Shown here piece after piece: positions 23,450 to 35,776 of a stretch of 64,000 nucleotides of DNA. The notes under the pieces are model-generated. The model did no database searches. It had not been told where the DNA came from and saw only the letters and a list, made by a program, of their open reading frames with translations. Each line of letters begins with the position of its first letter. Position 1 is the first letter of the stretch. The stretch is taken from positions 201,452,631 to 201,516,630 of the forward strand of contig CM038045.1 in NCBI GenBank assembly GCA_021397845.1. Reading direction: 5' to 3'. The translations under genes and the position numbers were made by a program. Source of the stretch: Areca catechu. Its lineage: Eukaryota; Streptophyta; Magnoliopsida; Arecales; Arecaceae.

Positions 23450-23789
23450 TGTTTAAATAAAATGGCAGGACAACTTGAACAGGCAGTGGTGCTGGACATT
23501 GCCGGAAAGGATTGAGCGCATTTCCGTGAAGGGTTTGCCTTGGCCTTCGAGGCAAAGGGAGGCAAAGGGAGGCAACTTGCAAGTAGGGGCCGTTCTCCTA
23601 CATACGATGAGGCTTTTGCCTGACTTTTTTTTTTTTTTTTTGCCTGCCTCTTTTCGCTTTCCCATTTTATGTCAGAGTATGCGCCTGGGTCTACGTGCTT
23701 GTGCGCGTGAACTTTGAATCCTTTGAATCCTTCGCTTACCAAATCGCAACAAAATTGCAAACCCCAACCCCTTCTTCGTCAAAATATTA

Positions 23790-23962
23790 ATAATAAGAAA
23801 AAAAAGTCTTCCCATTTTGCTCCGCCACCTCTCAAGCTCCTTCTGCTCGCCGCCCTCCTCTGACCACCAATTCCTTATTTCCTCTCTATCTAACAAGTGT
23901 TCATTCGAAGGGCGTCCGCTACCTGCTCACCTAGCTGAAGAAGAATCCTTGCCGCTCCCCAG
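23790..23962 (+). other. Likely 5'UTR exon of the TVP38-like gene
   Basis: The CT-rich stretch typical of plant leaders (CCGCCACCTCTCAAGCTCC) runs into CCGCTCCCCAG followed by the donor GTATTGCA at 23963. Downstream intron DNA reaches the acceptor CTAACAG at 39046, 18 bases before the coding ATG. The start coordinate is approximate because the transcription start cannot be read from sequence. A second possible leader exon ends at TTTCAG before GTACAATA near 24352. Confidence 0.5.
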
Positions 23963-26185
23963 GTATTGCAAAGTCTCTTACTAACCTTAATTTGATTTAC
24001 TTTCTTTTTCTTTTTTTTACTTTTCCTCTCTTCGCTAATTCGATGATCGAGAACTCTGATTATGGCGGAGACGTGATTTCTGCAAAAGGGGCTGTGCAAC
24101 TTTTCTAATTTCGGTTGTATAGAAATAGAATTGGAGGAAAAAGAGAAAGAAGAAGCGAATTCTAGAAAAAAAATTTAGGGGAGAGAAAGGAAAGGGAAAT
24201 CCCGCTGAGGTCCGAAGCAAATAGTTTAGGTGCCTTAACAAGTACATGAAGTTACTTTATTTTGAACGCTTTCTTGATGCTTAAGGAGATTGTGGAGGGT
24301 TTCGAGGATTGTAGAAGAGCTTAAAGCAGGGACAGAGCAAGTGCAGTTTCAGGTACAATACGAGGATGCAGTTCCTTTTTTCATAACACTAGGCAGTGCA
24401 TGTGTTAATTTCCTTGAATTGGTGCAATGTTGGGGGCTTAAATTATACGATTTTATGTATTCTGCAATCTTCAGAGGTTGGTAAGAAAAAGTAAAATGTT
24501 TGCTTTGATAGATATTCTAATTAGTTAGGTTTTGGTGGCCCACAAATGCATCTAACAAAGAAATTCTTAGGAATTTTTTATTTATTTAGTGCACTGGCAA
24601 AGCACCGTTTGTCTTTAATACATATGTGCATTCATGTGTGTAATTTGACTGAAAGTGAATTAGTTATATCACCGATTATACTTTCCCAGCTTGCTGTTGA
24701 TCAATGGGATTGTTCTCAACATTGAGATAATGTATCACCGATTATACTTTCCCAGCTTGAAAGTTTTTCGTATGGTAATAAAAATGAGATAATGTATCAT
24801 TTGCCCCTTCTCTTCTCAACATTGATCTGGCAAGTATCTGTGCCTTGATGGGGCTTTTGGAGGAATTGATCTGGTAGGGTTAGCATATCAACAGTTGCCG
24901 GTGTATTATAGGAGTAAGATGTCAAAGTGAAATTTCACTTGCCTAGTTTTTAAATGCTATGCTATGTTAAAGTTTTACTTGTTGCCTTGTAGACAAGCAT
25001 ATAAGGAAACATGCAAGTCACTGGGCATCTGTTTAAGCAATGATTTTTTGAGTTGTAAAGTTGTGGATTAAGTATTTGATACTGAATATTGGGATGATAG
25101 GTTTAGGTAGGGTATAACCAATTACTTCTTTCTAACCTTTTGCTCTGCCCTTTCTCCTTGCTTTTGATCCAGGTTTGATTGTCTACCAATAACAAAATCC
25201 AAAGGAGGTTCCTTTGGATGAGGGAAGAATGTCTCCTGTTGAGAGTTATCATGTGGTGATTTAGATAATGTTGCTAGAACTAAGAGGGAATGGAATTTGA
25301 CATGGTGTTTTAAGAACATGAAACTTTTATTTTATGAAATGGTGTTAGAAACTTAAGATGTTCTGGGAATACTTACATGGGCCTTCTTCGGCATGTGATT
25401 ATAACAAAATACTAAAGTACGTGACCTTCATCATTCAACTGTCTATCATGCAACAGCTTTTCTTGTTTGTATATAGGAAAAGTTACTTAAATCTTAAAAA
25501 AGATAAAGTAAATATAGAAGCTTAATTGAAAAGCAACGAATTTGAAACCAAAAGCAACTTAAAGTTTCCATAAAATAACTTATTATCTGGCCAATTCTTA
25601 GGCTAATTAGTAATGGCATGCGTAAACTTTGAGAAATTTTCAGCCTCTATGATGATCAAACTGAGAGAAATTAAGGACCAGACCAGAAAGTTGTGGACTT
25701 TACTTTCTGGTGAGTAATAACACACATTTAAATAAGTAAATTAGTAATTGAATGCCTCCATTTAGACATTAGATTCATGATACACATTAGCTGCTTTTTT
25801 TGTTGGCATTGTTCCCCCAGCTTCATCAGCCTAAAGTTAAAACTATGAAGGTCATATCTTTTCAGGTTCATTTTTTAATTTGCCAAGCTTGAAGCTTTAT
25901 TGTCTTCATCATGTGCAATGTCTCATTAATGTCTGTATCCTGAGACACCATTTCAGCTAACACCCTGGTTTCCACTTTCCACATATTCTTGCATTCTCAT
26001 GCTTTGTTACTATATTGCCTTCCTCATACTCCATTCTTGTAGATTATTGGTCTATGATTTACCTTCAGTTTCTTTCTTTCTTTTTTTTTTTCTTTTTTCT
26101 CATTTCAATTTTTCTTGAGGGTTAGTGGGGCAAATGTTGGTTCAATATTCGCTATATCTACTCTATTTTTTTTTTTGTTCTCGAT

Positions 26186-26962
26186 TGTTATACCTTACTG
26201 GCCCACCGCCAGACTGGACCGGCCCCTCTTTGCAGTCTGACCGGGTCGCTCTTCTAAAGCTCCGACGGACACATCCCAGTCAAAGTCCGGTCCGTCGTAG
26301 TAGAGGTCCGAACGACCCACTCCTGCTGAGACCCGGCGCACTGCTCTCCTTCAGAAGTCTGAACCACAGGGGCAGAGGTCCGAACGATCCGCTCCTGCTG
26401 AAGTCTGGACGGGCACTTTCCTTCGGACGGCCGACTGACCCTCCCAGTCGGCGTCCGGCCCACTCTCGCTTAGGTCTGAACGGGCACCTCTCTTCGGACG
26501 ACCGACTAGCCTTCCCAGTCGGCGTCCGACCGACTCACTTCAGGACCCAGAGAATTCCAGAAACCTCTTTCTGTTACAACGAAATCCTGCTACATCAGCG
26601 GTACTGCTCCACTACTCCCATGATGCTGCCCCATCCGGGTGCCACGTGGCCACTTTCCAGATTTTCCTAGGGGCAGATTGGTCTTTATCGACCTCTCCCT
26701 CCTAACGGATTTTGGACTGTTCCGCATCTATATAAGGTACCTGGGGGATCCCGTTTTGAGCTAAGTATACTCTCCTATCTTCCTATGCTACATTCTCTTC
26801 AATTCCTCCATTCTGTTGCTCTCAAGCTCCTCCTAACTTAAGCATCGGTATGTCCCCCGCCGGAGCACCACCGGTGCTTGGGGGACTTTGTTGCAGGTCG
26901 ACCGGGAGAAGAGCGCTCCAGCGTAGCCGACCGAGCCCGGCCCAGGAGAAGACGCAGCAACA
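26186..26962 (+). mobile_element. 5' LTR of Tat-type element (777 bp)
   Basis: It begins TGTTATACCTTAC and ends GACGCAGCAACA. The TATA box TATATAA is at 26729-26735. It carries short repeats of GTCCGAACGA, CCGACTGACC and CAGTCGGCGTCC. The downstream GGGGGACTTTGTTGCAGG segment precedes the LTR end. Confidence 0.93.
26729..26735 (+). promoter_or_regulatory. LTR promoter TATA box
   Basis: TATATAA within CCGCATCTATATAAGG, duplicated in the 3' LTR at 36319-36325. Confidence 0.65.
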
Positions 26963-26965
26963 GAT

Positions 26966-26983
26966 TGGCGCTAGAGGAAGGGG
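26966..26983 (+). promoter_or_regulatory. Primer binding site of Tat-type element
   Basis: TGGCGCTAGAGGAAGGGG follows LTR-GAT. Its position and TGGCGC start are typical of gypsy primer sites; I could not assign the tRNA with certainty. The module at 15811 shows the same LTR-GAT-TGGCGC arrangement. Confidence 0.65.
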
Positions 26984-27031
26984 CCTCGCTCTTTTACTCT
27001 AAAAGGAGGAATCGGCCAGCGAGATCTGGTA

Positions 27032-28530
27032 ATGGTGAAGGGAAGAACCCAAAACATCTCTGTTAGAAGAGGTCATTCCCCATCCGGGTCTGAGGGACCT
27101 CCCAGGGAAAATGACGCCGCCACCGTTGCTGTCATCGAGCCCACCATCACTCTATGACTGCAGCAATTCCAGATGCTGCTGAACTGGATCGACACGCTCA
27201 CCACTGCGGTTCAGCGTTTTCAGGAGGCGGCCGACAACCAGCAGCAGCCGCCTGCTGCGTCCTGCACCAACCATCCGCCGGGAGACACGGGGAGCCGACC
27301 TCAGGAAGTCCCTCCGCCTCTCTCCCACATTGTTCCGGAGTCCCGAAGATCCTTGGGAGCTCGAGCCGACGGCAAAAGGGCGAGGTCTGCTTCACCCTCA
27401 TATACCGAATCCATTCTCGCTGGTGCTCGATCTCCTGCCAAACTCTCGAGAGACTATACCAGTAAGATTTTGCGCATGGAGGAGCGCATCGCTGAGATTG
27501 TTCATCGGCAGAAGGCCGAAGGAGGGTAGGGATACGACTCCCGTCCGCCTTTCTTCGAGGAGATTCTGGTGGAGATGATTCCCCGCAACTTCAAAATTTT
27601 TCACGTGGACCCTTATGATGGCACCACCGACCCGCTGGACCATCTGGGCACCTATAAAGCCCACATGATGGTGCAAGGCGCCTCCGATGCCCTTTACTTA
27701 TCACCTTTCCAGCAACCCTGAAGAAGGCCGCTCGGATGTGGTTCACCGCCATCTGACCAGGTACGATCTACTCTTTCTCTCAGCTTGAAAATCTTTTTCT
27801 CTCCCATTTCAGGACATGTAGTCGGATCCCGAGGAACACCGAATGCCTCTTCCTCGTGACGCAAAAGGAGGGAGAGACCCTCCGGGACTACATGGCCCGT
27901 TTCAACTCAGCGGCCATGGAGATCCCGGATTTGAACGAGGCGGTAGCTATGTCGGCCTTCAAAAGATGGCTCCGCTTGTCCAGGCTTACTTTCTCCCTGG
28001 ACAAGAGGTTCCCGACGAGCTACACTGAGCTACTAGCCAGGGCGCAAAAATACGCCCTTGCAGAGGAACAAGCAGCGAGCCGGCACCAGGCGGAGGGAAG
28101 GCCAGCCCCCAAGAAGCGGAGCGACAAGGCTCCCGAAGTCCGACCTTCCAACGACAACAACTGGTCGGCCCAACGCTGAAGTCCGAAGCCAAAGGACTTC
28201 CCCAGAAGGTTCGAGACCTATGCGCTCCTCTCCCTTTTGAGAGAAAAGATTCTCCTGGAGATTGAGAACGAAACCTTTCTGCAAAGGCCTCGTCCGATGA
28301 GGGGCCCCCTACGTCTAGAAACAGAGATAAATTCTGTCGGTTCCATAAAAATCATGGGCACAGCACTGAAGAGTGCATACAGCTGAAAGATGCCATTGAA
28401 GATCTCATCCGGAGGGGGTACCTGTATAAGTACGTCCGACCCCACCGGGATCAGGCTGAAGCCTCAATTGCCAGAAACCCTCCGGAGGAGGCGGAGCTTC
28501 CCAACCAACGGCCGACCCGTGGAGATGTCG
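27032..28530 (+). pseudogene. gag pseudogene of Tat-type element
   Basis: From the ATG at 27032 the frame runs MVKGRTQNISVRR.. through a Pro/Gln-rich region. It has a stop near 27152, another at 27527, and continues as FFEEILVEMIPRNFKIFHVD. A shift near 27700 leads to the Retrotrans_gag core (TQKEGETLRDYMARFN, TELLARAQKYALAEEQAA; 27856-28179). A CCHC-like knuckle, CRFHKNHGHSTEEC, follows near 28333-28374. The capsid/nucleocapsid role is known for the family. This copy is interrupted and cannot give a full Gag. Confidence 0.85.
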
Positions 28531-28532
28531 GC

Positions 28533-29786
28533 ATGCTGCATCAGCGGTCTGACTGGAGGTATGAAGACGACCCAGACATTGTCAAGAGGTTGAAAGGTTC
28601 CAATGCAATCACCTTCTCCGACGAAGACCTCCTGGAGTCCCATGTCTTTGAAAATGATCCTGTAGTCGTGTTGGCAGTGATAGCCAACTACGATATAAAA
28701 AGGATACTTATAGATAATGGAAGTTCCATGGAGGTATTACTATATGATGCTTTTGTAAGAATGAGCCTGTCTAGATCAATGCTGCAGGAATCCCCCATCT
28801 CGCTGACAGGTTTCGGAGGAAATTTCGTCGGAGTTGAGGGGGAAATAGTTCTTCCCATAACGATCGGGACGGAGCCTTTCCAGAAAACTCTCCCCATCAA
28901 CTTTGTGGTCATCCGTACGACCTCGGCATATAATGCCATTTTGGGTCGACCGGCCCTCAACAAGTTCCGGGCAATTGTATCCACTTACCACCTGTTGGCG
29001 AAGTTTCCGACCAAGAACGGGGTTGGAGTCATAAGGAGAGACCGTCGGATGGCCAGACAGTGCTTGACTATTCTGGACCAACAGTCACAAGGTCGTCCTA
29101 CTCTTAAGCAGCTCGACCCAAGGATCCTGTTCGTCCCCCTTCGGGAGGACGACCCTATCAAAGTCCTTCAAATCGGAAGCTCTCTCAGTGAGGGAGTCAA
29201 GTCAGGGCTGATCAGCTTCCTGAGGAGTAACGCCGATGTTTTTGCTTGGTCGGCGTCGGACATGCCAGGTATTTCGTTTAATGTCATTACTCACCAGCTC
29301 AAGGTGGATCCGAACTACAGGCCTGTCCGACAGAAAAAGAGGAGCTTCGCTGCCGAAAGGCAAAGGGCCATTGATGAAGAAGTAAAGAAGTTGTCCAACG
29401 CTGGTTTTATCAGGGAAGTCCATTATCCTGAATGGCCAGCGAATGTTGTGATGGTGAAAAAGGCTAACGGGAAGTGGAGGATCTGCGTGGACTACACCGA
29501 CCTCAACAGGGCCTGTCCGAAGGACAGCTTTCCCTTGCCAAAATTTGATCAGCTGGTGGATGCTACGGCCGGCCATCAGCTTCTCAGTTTTATGGATGCC
29601 TTCTCCGGCTACAACCAAATCAGGATGTACCCGGAGGACGAGGAGAAGACGGCCTTTGTCACCGACAAAGGTCTATACTGTTACAGGATGATGTCCTTCG
29701 ACTTGAAGAACATTGAAGCCACTTTTCAAAGGCTAATCAACCGGGTCTTCGAAGGAAACTTAGAAGAAACATGGAGGCGTATGTAG
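28533..29786 (+). CDS. Tat-type pol, protease and N-terminal reverse transcriptase
   Basis: This is an open frame of 417 codons. Residues about 40-160 are the aspartic protease (active site RILIDNGSS; later AILGRPALN). From about residue 230 the RT begins (VFAWSASDMPGI, then fingers/palm VHYPEWPANVVMVKKANGKW, MDAFSGYNQIRM). The frame ends by a one-base shift near 29757-29764, just before the catalytic YVDD, which is encoded in the next frame at 29780-29791. The frame is therefore long but the enzyme is split. Confidence 0.85.
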   Translation: MLHQRSDWRYEDDPDIVKRLKGSNAITFSDEDLLESHVFENDPVVVLAVIANYDIKRILIDNGSSMEVLLYDAFVRMSLSRSMLQESPISLTGFGGNFVGVEGEIVLPITIGTEPFQKTLPINFVVIRTTSAYNAILGRPALNKFRAIVSTYHLLAKFPTKNGVGVIRRDRRMARQCLTILDQQSQGRPTLKQLDPRILFVPLREDDPIKVLQIGSSLSEGVKSGLISFLRSNADVFAWSASDMPGISFNVITHQLKVDPNYRPVRQKKRSFAAERQRAIDEEVKKLSNAGFIREVHYPEWPANVVMVKKANGKWRICVDYTDLNRACPKDSFPLPKFDQLVDATAGHQLLSFMDAFSGYNQIRMYPEDEEKTAFVTDKGLYCYRMMSFDLKNIEATFQRLINRVFEGNLEETWRRM

Positions 29787-31186
29787 ATGATATGATAGTC
29801 AAGAGCCTCCATAGGGCCGACCACATCAAGGACTTGCAGGAATCCTTTGATGTACTCAAGCGCCATCGGATGAAGCTGAATCCGGCCAAGTGTACGTTTG
29901 GGATGACTTCCGGCAAGTTTCTCGGCTTCTTGGTCATCCAGAAGGAAATCGAAGTCAACCCCGACAAGGTCAGAGCTGTTATGGAAATAGGACATCCGAC
30001 CAATAAGAAGCAGGTGTAAGAGCTCACAGGTCGGATAGTGTCTCTCAGCCATTTCATCTCCCGGTCGGCCAAGAAGTCCCTGCCATTCTTCAAGACATTG
30101 CGCTGATCCGATCGCTTCCACTGGATCGATGAATGTCGATCAGCTTTCGAAGCATTGAAAGAATACTTGAAGAACCCTCCATTGTTGGCCAAACCAATAG
30201 AAGGGGAGCCCCTATATCTCTACCTGTTGGCCTTGGACGAGACGGTTAGCTCCATCCTCGTGCGAGTAGGAGAAGGTCAGCAGAAACCTATCTACTATAT
30301 CAGTAAAGTTCTCTATGATGCCGAGACCAGGTACCCGAAAATGTAAAAGCTAGTCTATTCTTTGGTCATAGCGGCCAAGTGGCTCCGACCCTACTTTCAG
30401 GCGCATTCGATCGTGGTGATGACCGACCAACCTCTTAAGGCAATCCTTCGGAGTCTGAACACCTCCGGTCAACTCGCCAAATGGGCCGTCAAACTTGGCA
30501 AGTTCGACATCTCTTTCCAATCTCGATCTGCTTTGAAGGTCTAGGTAATTGCTAATTTCATTGCAGAGTGCACCTGGAAGCATGGCACGTCCCCCCAAAT
30601 GGCTGAAGCACCGGGAGTTGACCCATCGACGAAGCCGAACCTGCCTAGACCCTTCATGTTGATGGAGCATCCAACCTTGCTGGCTGCGGGGCCGGCCTAA
30701 TCTTAGCCGACCCGAATGGAGAAAGCTTGGAGTATGCATTGCATTTTTTATTTCAGGTGTCGAATAATCAGGCGGAGTACGAAACCCTTCTCGCGGGACT
30801 AAGAATTGCCAATGAACTGGGCATTGGCCGAATCAAGGTCTTCTCCGATTCACAGCTGGTGGTAAACCAAGGGGCGAATTCGAAACAAGGGAGCCGACCC
30901 TGGCCAAATACTTGAATAAGGTACAAAGTCTAATATCTCGGTTCAAATTCTTCGAAATTCTCCATATACCCCGACTGCAGAACTCCAGGGCGGATGCTTT
31001 GTCGAGACTGGCCACGGCTGCCACCAGCATTTCTGACCGAACCTTTGTGAAGCACCTGCAGCGCCCAAGTGTTACAGAAGAGCGACCGAGGTCCACCAAA
31101 TGGAACAGGAGGCTTCTTGGATGGATCCAATTCTTGCATTCCTGGTCAAAGGGACTTTCCTGGAAGACCCGACCTAGACCAAGCAT
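29765..31186 (+). pseudogene. Tat-type pol, RT palm/thumb and tandem RNase H
   Basis: The YVDD RT active site (29780-29791) is followed by the RT connection (KCTFGMTSGKFLGFLV) and a gypsy RNase H (DETVSSILVR, PIYYISKVLYDAETRYPKM, VMTDQPLKAILRS). A second RNase H-like domain (NNQAEYETLLAGLRIANELG, KVFSDSQLVVNQ at 30760-30870, in another frame) ends with SRADALSRLA near 30990. Stops at 30017, 30344 and 30541 and frame changes break it. The additional RNase H is characteristic of Tat elements. Confidence 0.85.
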
Positions 31187-32341
31187 GTGCGCTGGATGGT
31201 CTCTAGGTACGTCGTCCTTGATAGCATCCTTTACAAGCGGTCATTTTCACAGCCGTTGCTAAAGTGTTTGGGGCTGACCGATGCGGACTATGCACTCAGA
31301 GAAGTACATGAAGGCATCTGCGGCGACCACCTTGGAGGAAGATCCCTGGCATACAAGATAATCCGACAGGAATACTATTGGCCTACGATCCAGAAGGATG
31401 CGTCGGACTTCGTCCGAAGGTGCGACACATGTCAGAGGTATTCCAATATTCAGAGAAGGCCCGCCAGCCAGCTAACCCCACTTACTGCGCCTTGGCAATG
31501 GGGAATGGACATCCTGGGATCCTTCCCTCCGGCATCCGGCCAATGCAAAGTTCTTATTATGGCCATTGATTACTTCACCAAGTGGGTGGAGGTCGAACCA
31601 CTGGCACAGATCACCGAAGCCAAGGCGGAAAACTTTGTCCGGAACTGCATCATCTTCCGATTCGGCATCCCGCGGACAATCATCATCGATAATGGAAGGC
31701 AGTTTGACAATCCAGAATTCCGAGACTTTTGCCAGCAATATCACATCTCTCATCGCCTCACCTCAGTCGGCCATCCACAGCCCAACGGAGAGGCTGAAGT
31801 CACCAATCGGACAATTCTACATGGATTGAAGACTCGGCTAAATGACGCTAAAGGACTCTGGGCAGAGGAGCTCCATTCAGTACTTTGGGCTTATCGGACA
31901 ACCGCTCGAACGGCGACCGGGGAAACTCCATTCAACCTGATTTACGGAAGTGAAGCCGTCATCCCCGTCGAGATCTTTTTGCAATCCCTACGGATTGACC
32001 ACTGTACCGAGCCAACTAACTCCGAGCAGCGGAGGGCTGACTTGGACCTACTTGAAGAAACCAGACTCCGAACAAGTTTAAAGATGGCGACCTACCGTCA
32101 TAAGATGGCAAAGTATTACAACTCACTGGTCAAGTCGCAAACTTTCTGAGTCAGAGATCTGTTCTTATGGAGGTATGAGATTTCAAGACCGACCGAGCAA
32201 GGGAAACTCTTCCCAAATTGGGAAGGCCCTTGTCGAGTCGTTGAAGTAATTCGAGCCGGAACCTACCGACTCGAATATTTGGACCGGCGGCAAATAGCGC
32301 GTCCGTGGAATGTAGATAATCTCCGCAAATACTATCAATAA
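31187..32341 (+). CDS. Tat-type integrase (one in-frame stop at 32147)
   Basis: The zinc-binding HHCC region (VHEGICGDHLGG .. CDTCQRYS) is followed by the catalytic core. The acidic residues of the DDE triad lie in WGMDILG, IIDNGRQF and GEAEVTNRT. The family GETPFNLIYGSEAVIP segment is also seen. A TGA after SLVKSQTF interrupts the frame at 32147. The C-terminal part (PNWEGPCRVVEVIRAGTYRL, NLRKYYQ) continues in the same frame to a stop at 32339-32341. One base change could account for the internal stop. Confidence 0.88.
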
Positions 32342-32354
32342 AGTCTATTCCTAT

Positions 32355-32740
32355 GAAGCAACTCCGAAAGACCGACTCTGGTCGGCAAAGGCTTTAGGGC
32401 AGCCCACTTCCGAAAGACCGACTCCGGTCGACAAAGGATCTAGGGCAGCCCACTTCCGAAAGACCGACTCCGGTCGGCAAAGGCTCTAGGGCAGCCCACT
32501 TCCGAAAGACCGACTCCTGTCGGCACCATCTTCGGGTTCGGACGAGCCGACGGATCAATACTTGGAAAGAAAAATCCCAAGTAAATTGGTCTGGCCTGAG
32601 CTACTGTCCGTCGCCTGCCTCAACCATCTTCGGATTCGGACAAGCCGACGGATCAACACTTGCGAAGAAAAATCCCAAGTAAATTGGTCCGGCCTGAACT
32701 ACTGTCCATCAGAAAGTCCAACCGCGCCATGCGATAAGCC
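32355..32740 (+). repeat. Two tandem repeats after pol
   Basis: About four 47-bp units containing CCGAAAGACCGACTC and GGGCAGCCCACTT (32363-32525) precede two units of about 105 bp. Those contain ACCATCTTCGG, GAGCCGACGGATCAA and AAATCCCAAGTAAATTGGTC (32525-32720). They are non-coding. Confidence 0.85.
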
Positions 32741-33027
32741 GAAGGACCTACACTTAGAAAAATTTTTAATGTCTTGCATCGGACTACTATTCGATCTCAA
32801 CTACTTACGGTCCCACCCGGCCGACCACCAATACTTAAGAAAATTTCAGAAGAAAAAGCTTCGGTCAGACGGATCGAACCACATACACAGTCAGCAAGAC
32901 ATTTGAGGTATGGCAAAAGAGACTATATTATATATGAGTTTCTTTACAAAAAGAGGAGGTCAGACCTTTACAACCAATCTAGGTCTGACCTACCGAAGTT
33001 ACATCAGTTATCACCTCCACCTCAGCT

Positions 33028-35157
33028 TCAGTTTCCACTTTGACCCCCTTCTGGTTCGGTCGGAGTGCCCGCGGAGATACCTGCCACCCCCGTGCCGGCC
33101 TCATTTTGGGCCCCCGATCCAGCCTCCGCCACGACGACTTCAGTTAGGGTCTCGGCCGCGCCGACGGTTAGATCCACCACCTCTGCATTCTTCTCCTCCA
33201 CCGGCTTCGGCACCTGAAGGAAAGAGAGATCGAATTCTGGAAATGTGGCGCTGACTTTCCCAAGACACTCCTCATACCCGTAGTCGAAGTCGACGGTGCC
33301 AGCCTCGTTCACTTCCTCTTTAAAGTCCTCGGAGGCCTTGTATTCCCTTACAGCTGTTTCAGTTGCTGTCTTCATCAGCTCTTGGGTCGTCTTTAATAGA
33401 CCCTTATACCACTCCGCCGCCTGATAGCCCCGTGAGCGCCTCTCAGATTTAGCCAGGCACCCCTCCTCCTCGGTTAGCCGGCGGGTCGGAGCTTTCACCT
33501 TCAGCTTCCTACTTTTTAACCTCGCCTCCCGGTCAGCCTCTCGGGCCAGCGAGTCTTCTATCCGCTTCTTTTGGACCTCCGACTCGGCCCGCAGAGCAGA
33601 TAGTTCTCCTTCGGCAGCCTGTAGAACGGACAGCTCCGCCCTGGCGGCTGTCAGCGCCGCCCACGCGGTGTCCCTCGCCGCCTCTGCTGCCTCCGCCCTC
33701 TTGGTCAAGTGCTCCTCAGATCGAGCAACTCGCCCAAGTCGTCGTCCATTAGCAGCGTATCCCGAAGGAGCTGCCGACAGTTAGACAGCTAGAAACTTAC
33801 GAATAATAAAATAAAAGTCGGAGACCCGAATCCGAAACTTACCCCTAGTAGGTGATGAAGGGAACTTCTAGCGGCCTCATTTACCGATCGCTGGTCGACA
33901 TCGGTAACTGCCCTCTGGAGCTGCTCTTTGACCTAATCAGCGTCGTGAATAGCGCGCCACTTCTGGCACTCTCCACCATCGTCGACTTCGTCGGCCGTCG
34001 ACCCTCCGGCTACTTGTTTCCCCTTAGCCATCAGGGAAATCTCCTCCATCAGTCCGATTGGCGGAGAGATTGGAGTCATCTCTGCCCCGGTCGGCACCCG
34101 GAGTTCCTCTCCCGTCCGGGCGGCTGACTGCCCGATCGATGATGAATGCTCTGGTGCCATCGCCTTTTGGCGATCCGCCAGCGGCACGTTGTCGTCGGAT
34201 TCCACCGAAACCACGGTGATGGACGGCGCCTCCGTCTGTTGCTTCTTCGGCCTTTCGGGTGCTGGCTCCACCGCTCGCTGCCTCTTCGACTCCCTGGGAG
34301 TCGGCTTAGAAATGTGGACGGCCCTCCTCTGCGCCGATCGTGCCGAAATGATCGCCCGATCCGGCTTAATTTTTTCACCTGCCAGCAAACAAAGTTAGGG
34401 TCAGCAACGACGTCAAAACTAACAAAGGAAAGAATGACAATTATCCTCTTAATGGCCTTTGTCCTACCCAGCGTTCGGTGTTGGTTGATCCTAGCTTGCT
34501 GGAGACTCTCCTTATGGAGCAGGGTGCCGATAAACACCGGGTCCTCGTCGTTCAGCTTATGGAAGTCGGCCTCATCGGCCCTCAATATCTTCCTTCCATT
34601 TGCAGCATTCGGCCTGGGCCCTCTCCATGCCGATTCAAAGCCCAACAGTTCTAAGCTATCTACAAAAAAATATCGGGACTTCCATCCATGAATGGCCGAT
34701 GGAAGCCCCCTAGTATCTTCCGGCCAGGACGAGGGCTGAACACCCACCATTCCTGACTTCAGAAGTCCTGTTTTAGCAGAAAGAAGTTAGAAAATAACGA
34801 CGGTCTCAGCTCGATGCCCGTCTCCCGACAAAGGACCACGAAGTCGCAGATTGCCCGAATACTATTCGGGGTCAGTTGGGAGGGCGTAATTTTATAAAAG
34901 TTGAAAATATGGATAAAAAAGCTGTGGAGTGGAAATCGGAGGCCGGCTTTCAGATGGTCTTCGTATTTGGGAAGGGCTCCTAAGGTCAGTGGGCCGTTTA
35001 CCCTCCCCTCACGGCTCGGGATGGTCAGATGCAAGGTAGAGGGGATATTATAAACAACCCTAAGGCTCTCCACCCTTTCCCGAGTCATGGTCAAAGGAAT
35101 ATCGTACGGGCCTGGTTCCCTATTCCCACGAGCCGAACTCTGACTACCAGAGGCCAT
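33028..35157 (-). CDS. Antisense, intron-containing accessory gene of the Tat element
   Basis: Read on the minus strand, exons are 35157-34468, 34378-33843 and 33770-33028. Introns are 89 bp (donor GTAGGAC, acceptor GCTGGCAG) and 72 bp (donor GTAAGT, acceptor CGGCAG). The first junction joins HRTL to GEKIKPDR in phase. The N-terminal exon starts MASGSQSSARGN and holds a conserved block (GALPKYEDHLKAGLRFPLH, TPNSIRAICDFVVLCRETG) resembling the plant 'putative gypsy type transposon' family (PF04195 type). The middle is basic and Pro/Ser-rich. The last exon is an Ala/Glu-rich coiled coil (AEAAEAARDTAWAALTAARA). A frameshift near 34755, a stop near 33943 and a shift near 33725 break it. Its role in the element is unknown. 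Confidence 0.75.
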
Positions 35158-35753
35158 TCTAATGGAAGCTATAGAAGAGGAAGAAGACAGATGCGGAACT
35201 AACATGGTTTTCGGGTTTCCTAAGGGAGCTAGAGCAGCAGAAGAAGGGAGCTCTCTCTCTCTCTCCAAACCCAAGCGCGGCGGAAAATCCCCTCTGGGCG
35301 TTCATCCCTTCCTTTGATAAGCGCCAGGGGGCGGCTTCCCAATGCCTCTCGAGCGCCGCGATCCTATGGCAAACGACACGACTCCCGGGTTTGGCGAGAA
35401 CCCGATGGGATGCGCCGGATCGCATCGAGTCGCGATCCACATGACCGTCGAAGCAACGGTGGATGGACCGCTCCGAACTCCATGCCAACCGCTCGGATAT
35501 TGCCACGTGGCCCACGTCGCGTCAGGAGCTTGACGGACGTGCATTTCAGGATTGACAACCATCATGCACCGTATCAGCAATAACTGCCTCTTCTGCCACC
35601 GTCGATCCGGTGCTGACACCTGTCTAGGGGCGAAGATTCGGAGCAGAAGGCGGCTAGTCGCAGCACGCCAAATCAGATTCGCCATCATTTTGAGGACTGG
35701 CACATTTATTACCAAGTAGTGCCATCGTCCTTCGAGCCTGCAGACACACTCGA

Positions 35754-35776
35754 AGGCCAAGGGCAAGGGGGGAAAC
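35754..35776 (+). promoter_or_regulatory. Polypurine tract of Tat-type element
   Basis: AAGGCCAAGGGCAAGGGGGG-rich purine run ending in AAAC, immediately before the 3' LTR TG. Confidence 0.8.

Noticed and set aside
33852..34691. Plus-strand ORFs opposite the antisense gene (for example 34146-34691)
   Set aside because: They are shadows of the minus-strand exons, which have splice logic and conserved segments.
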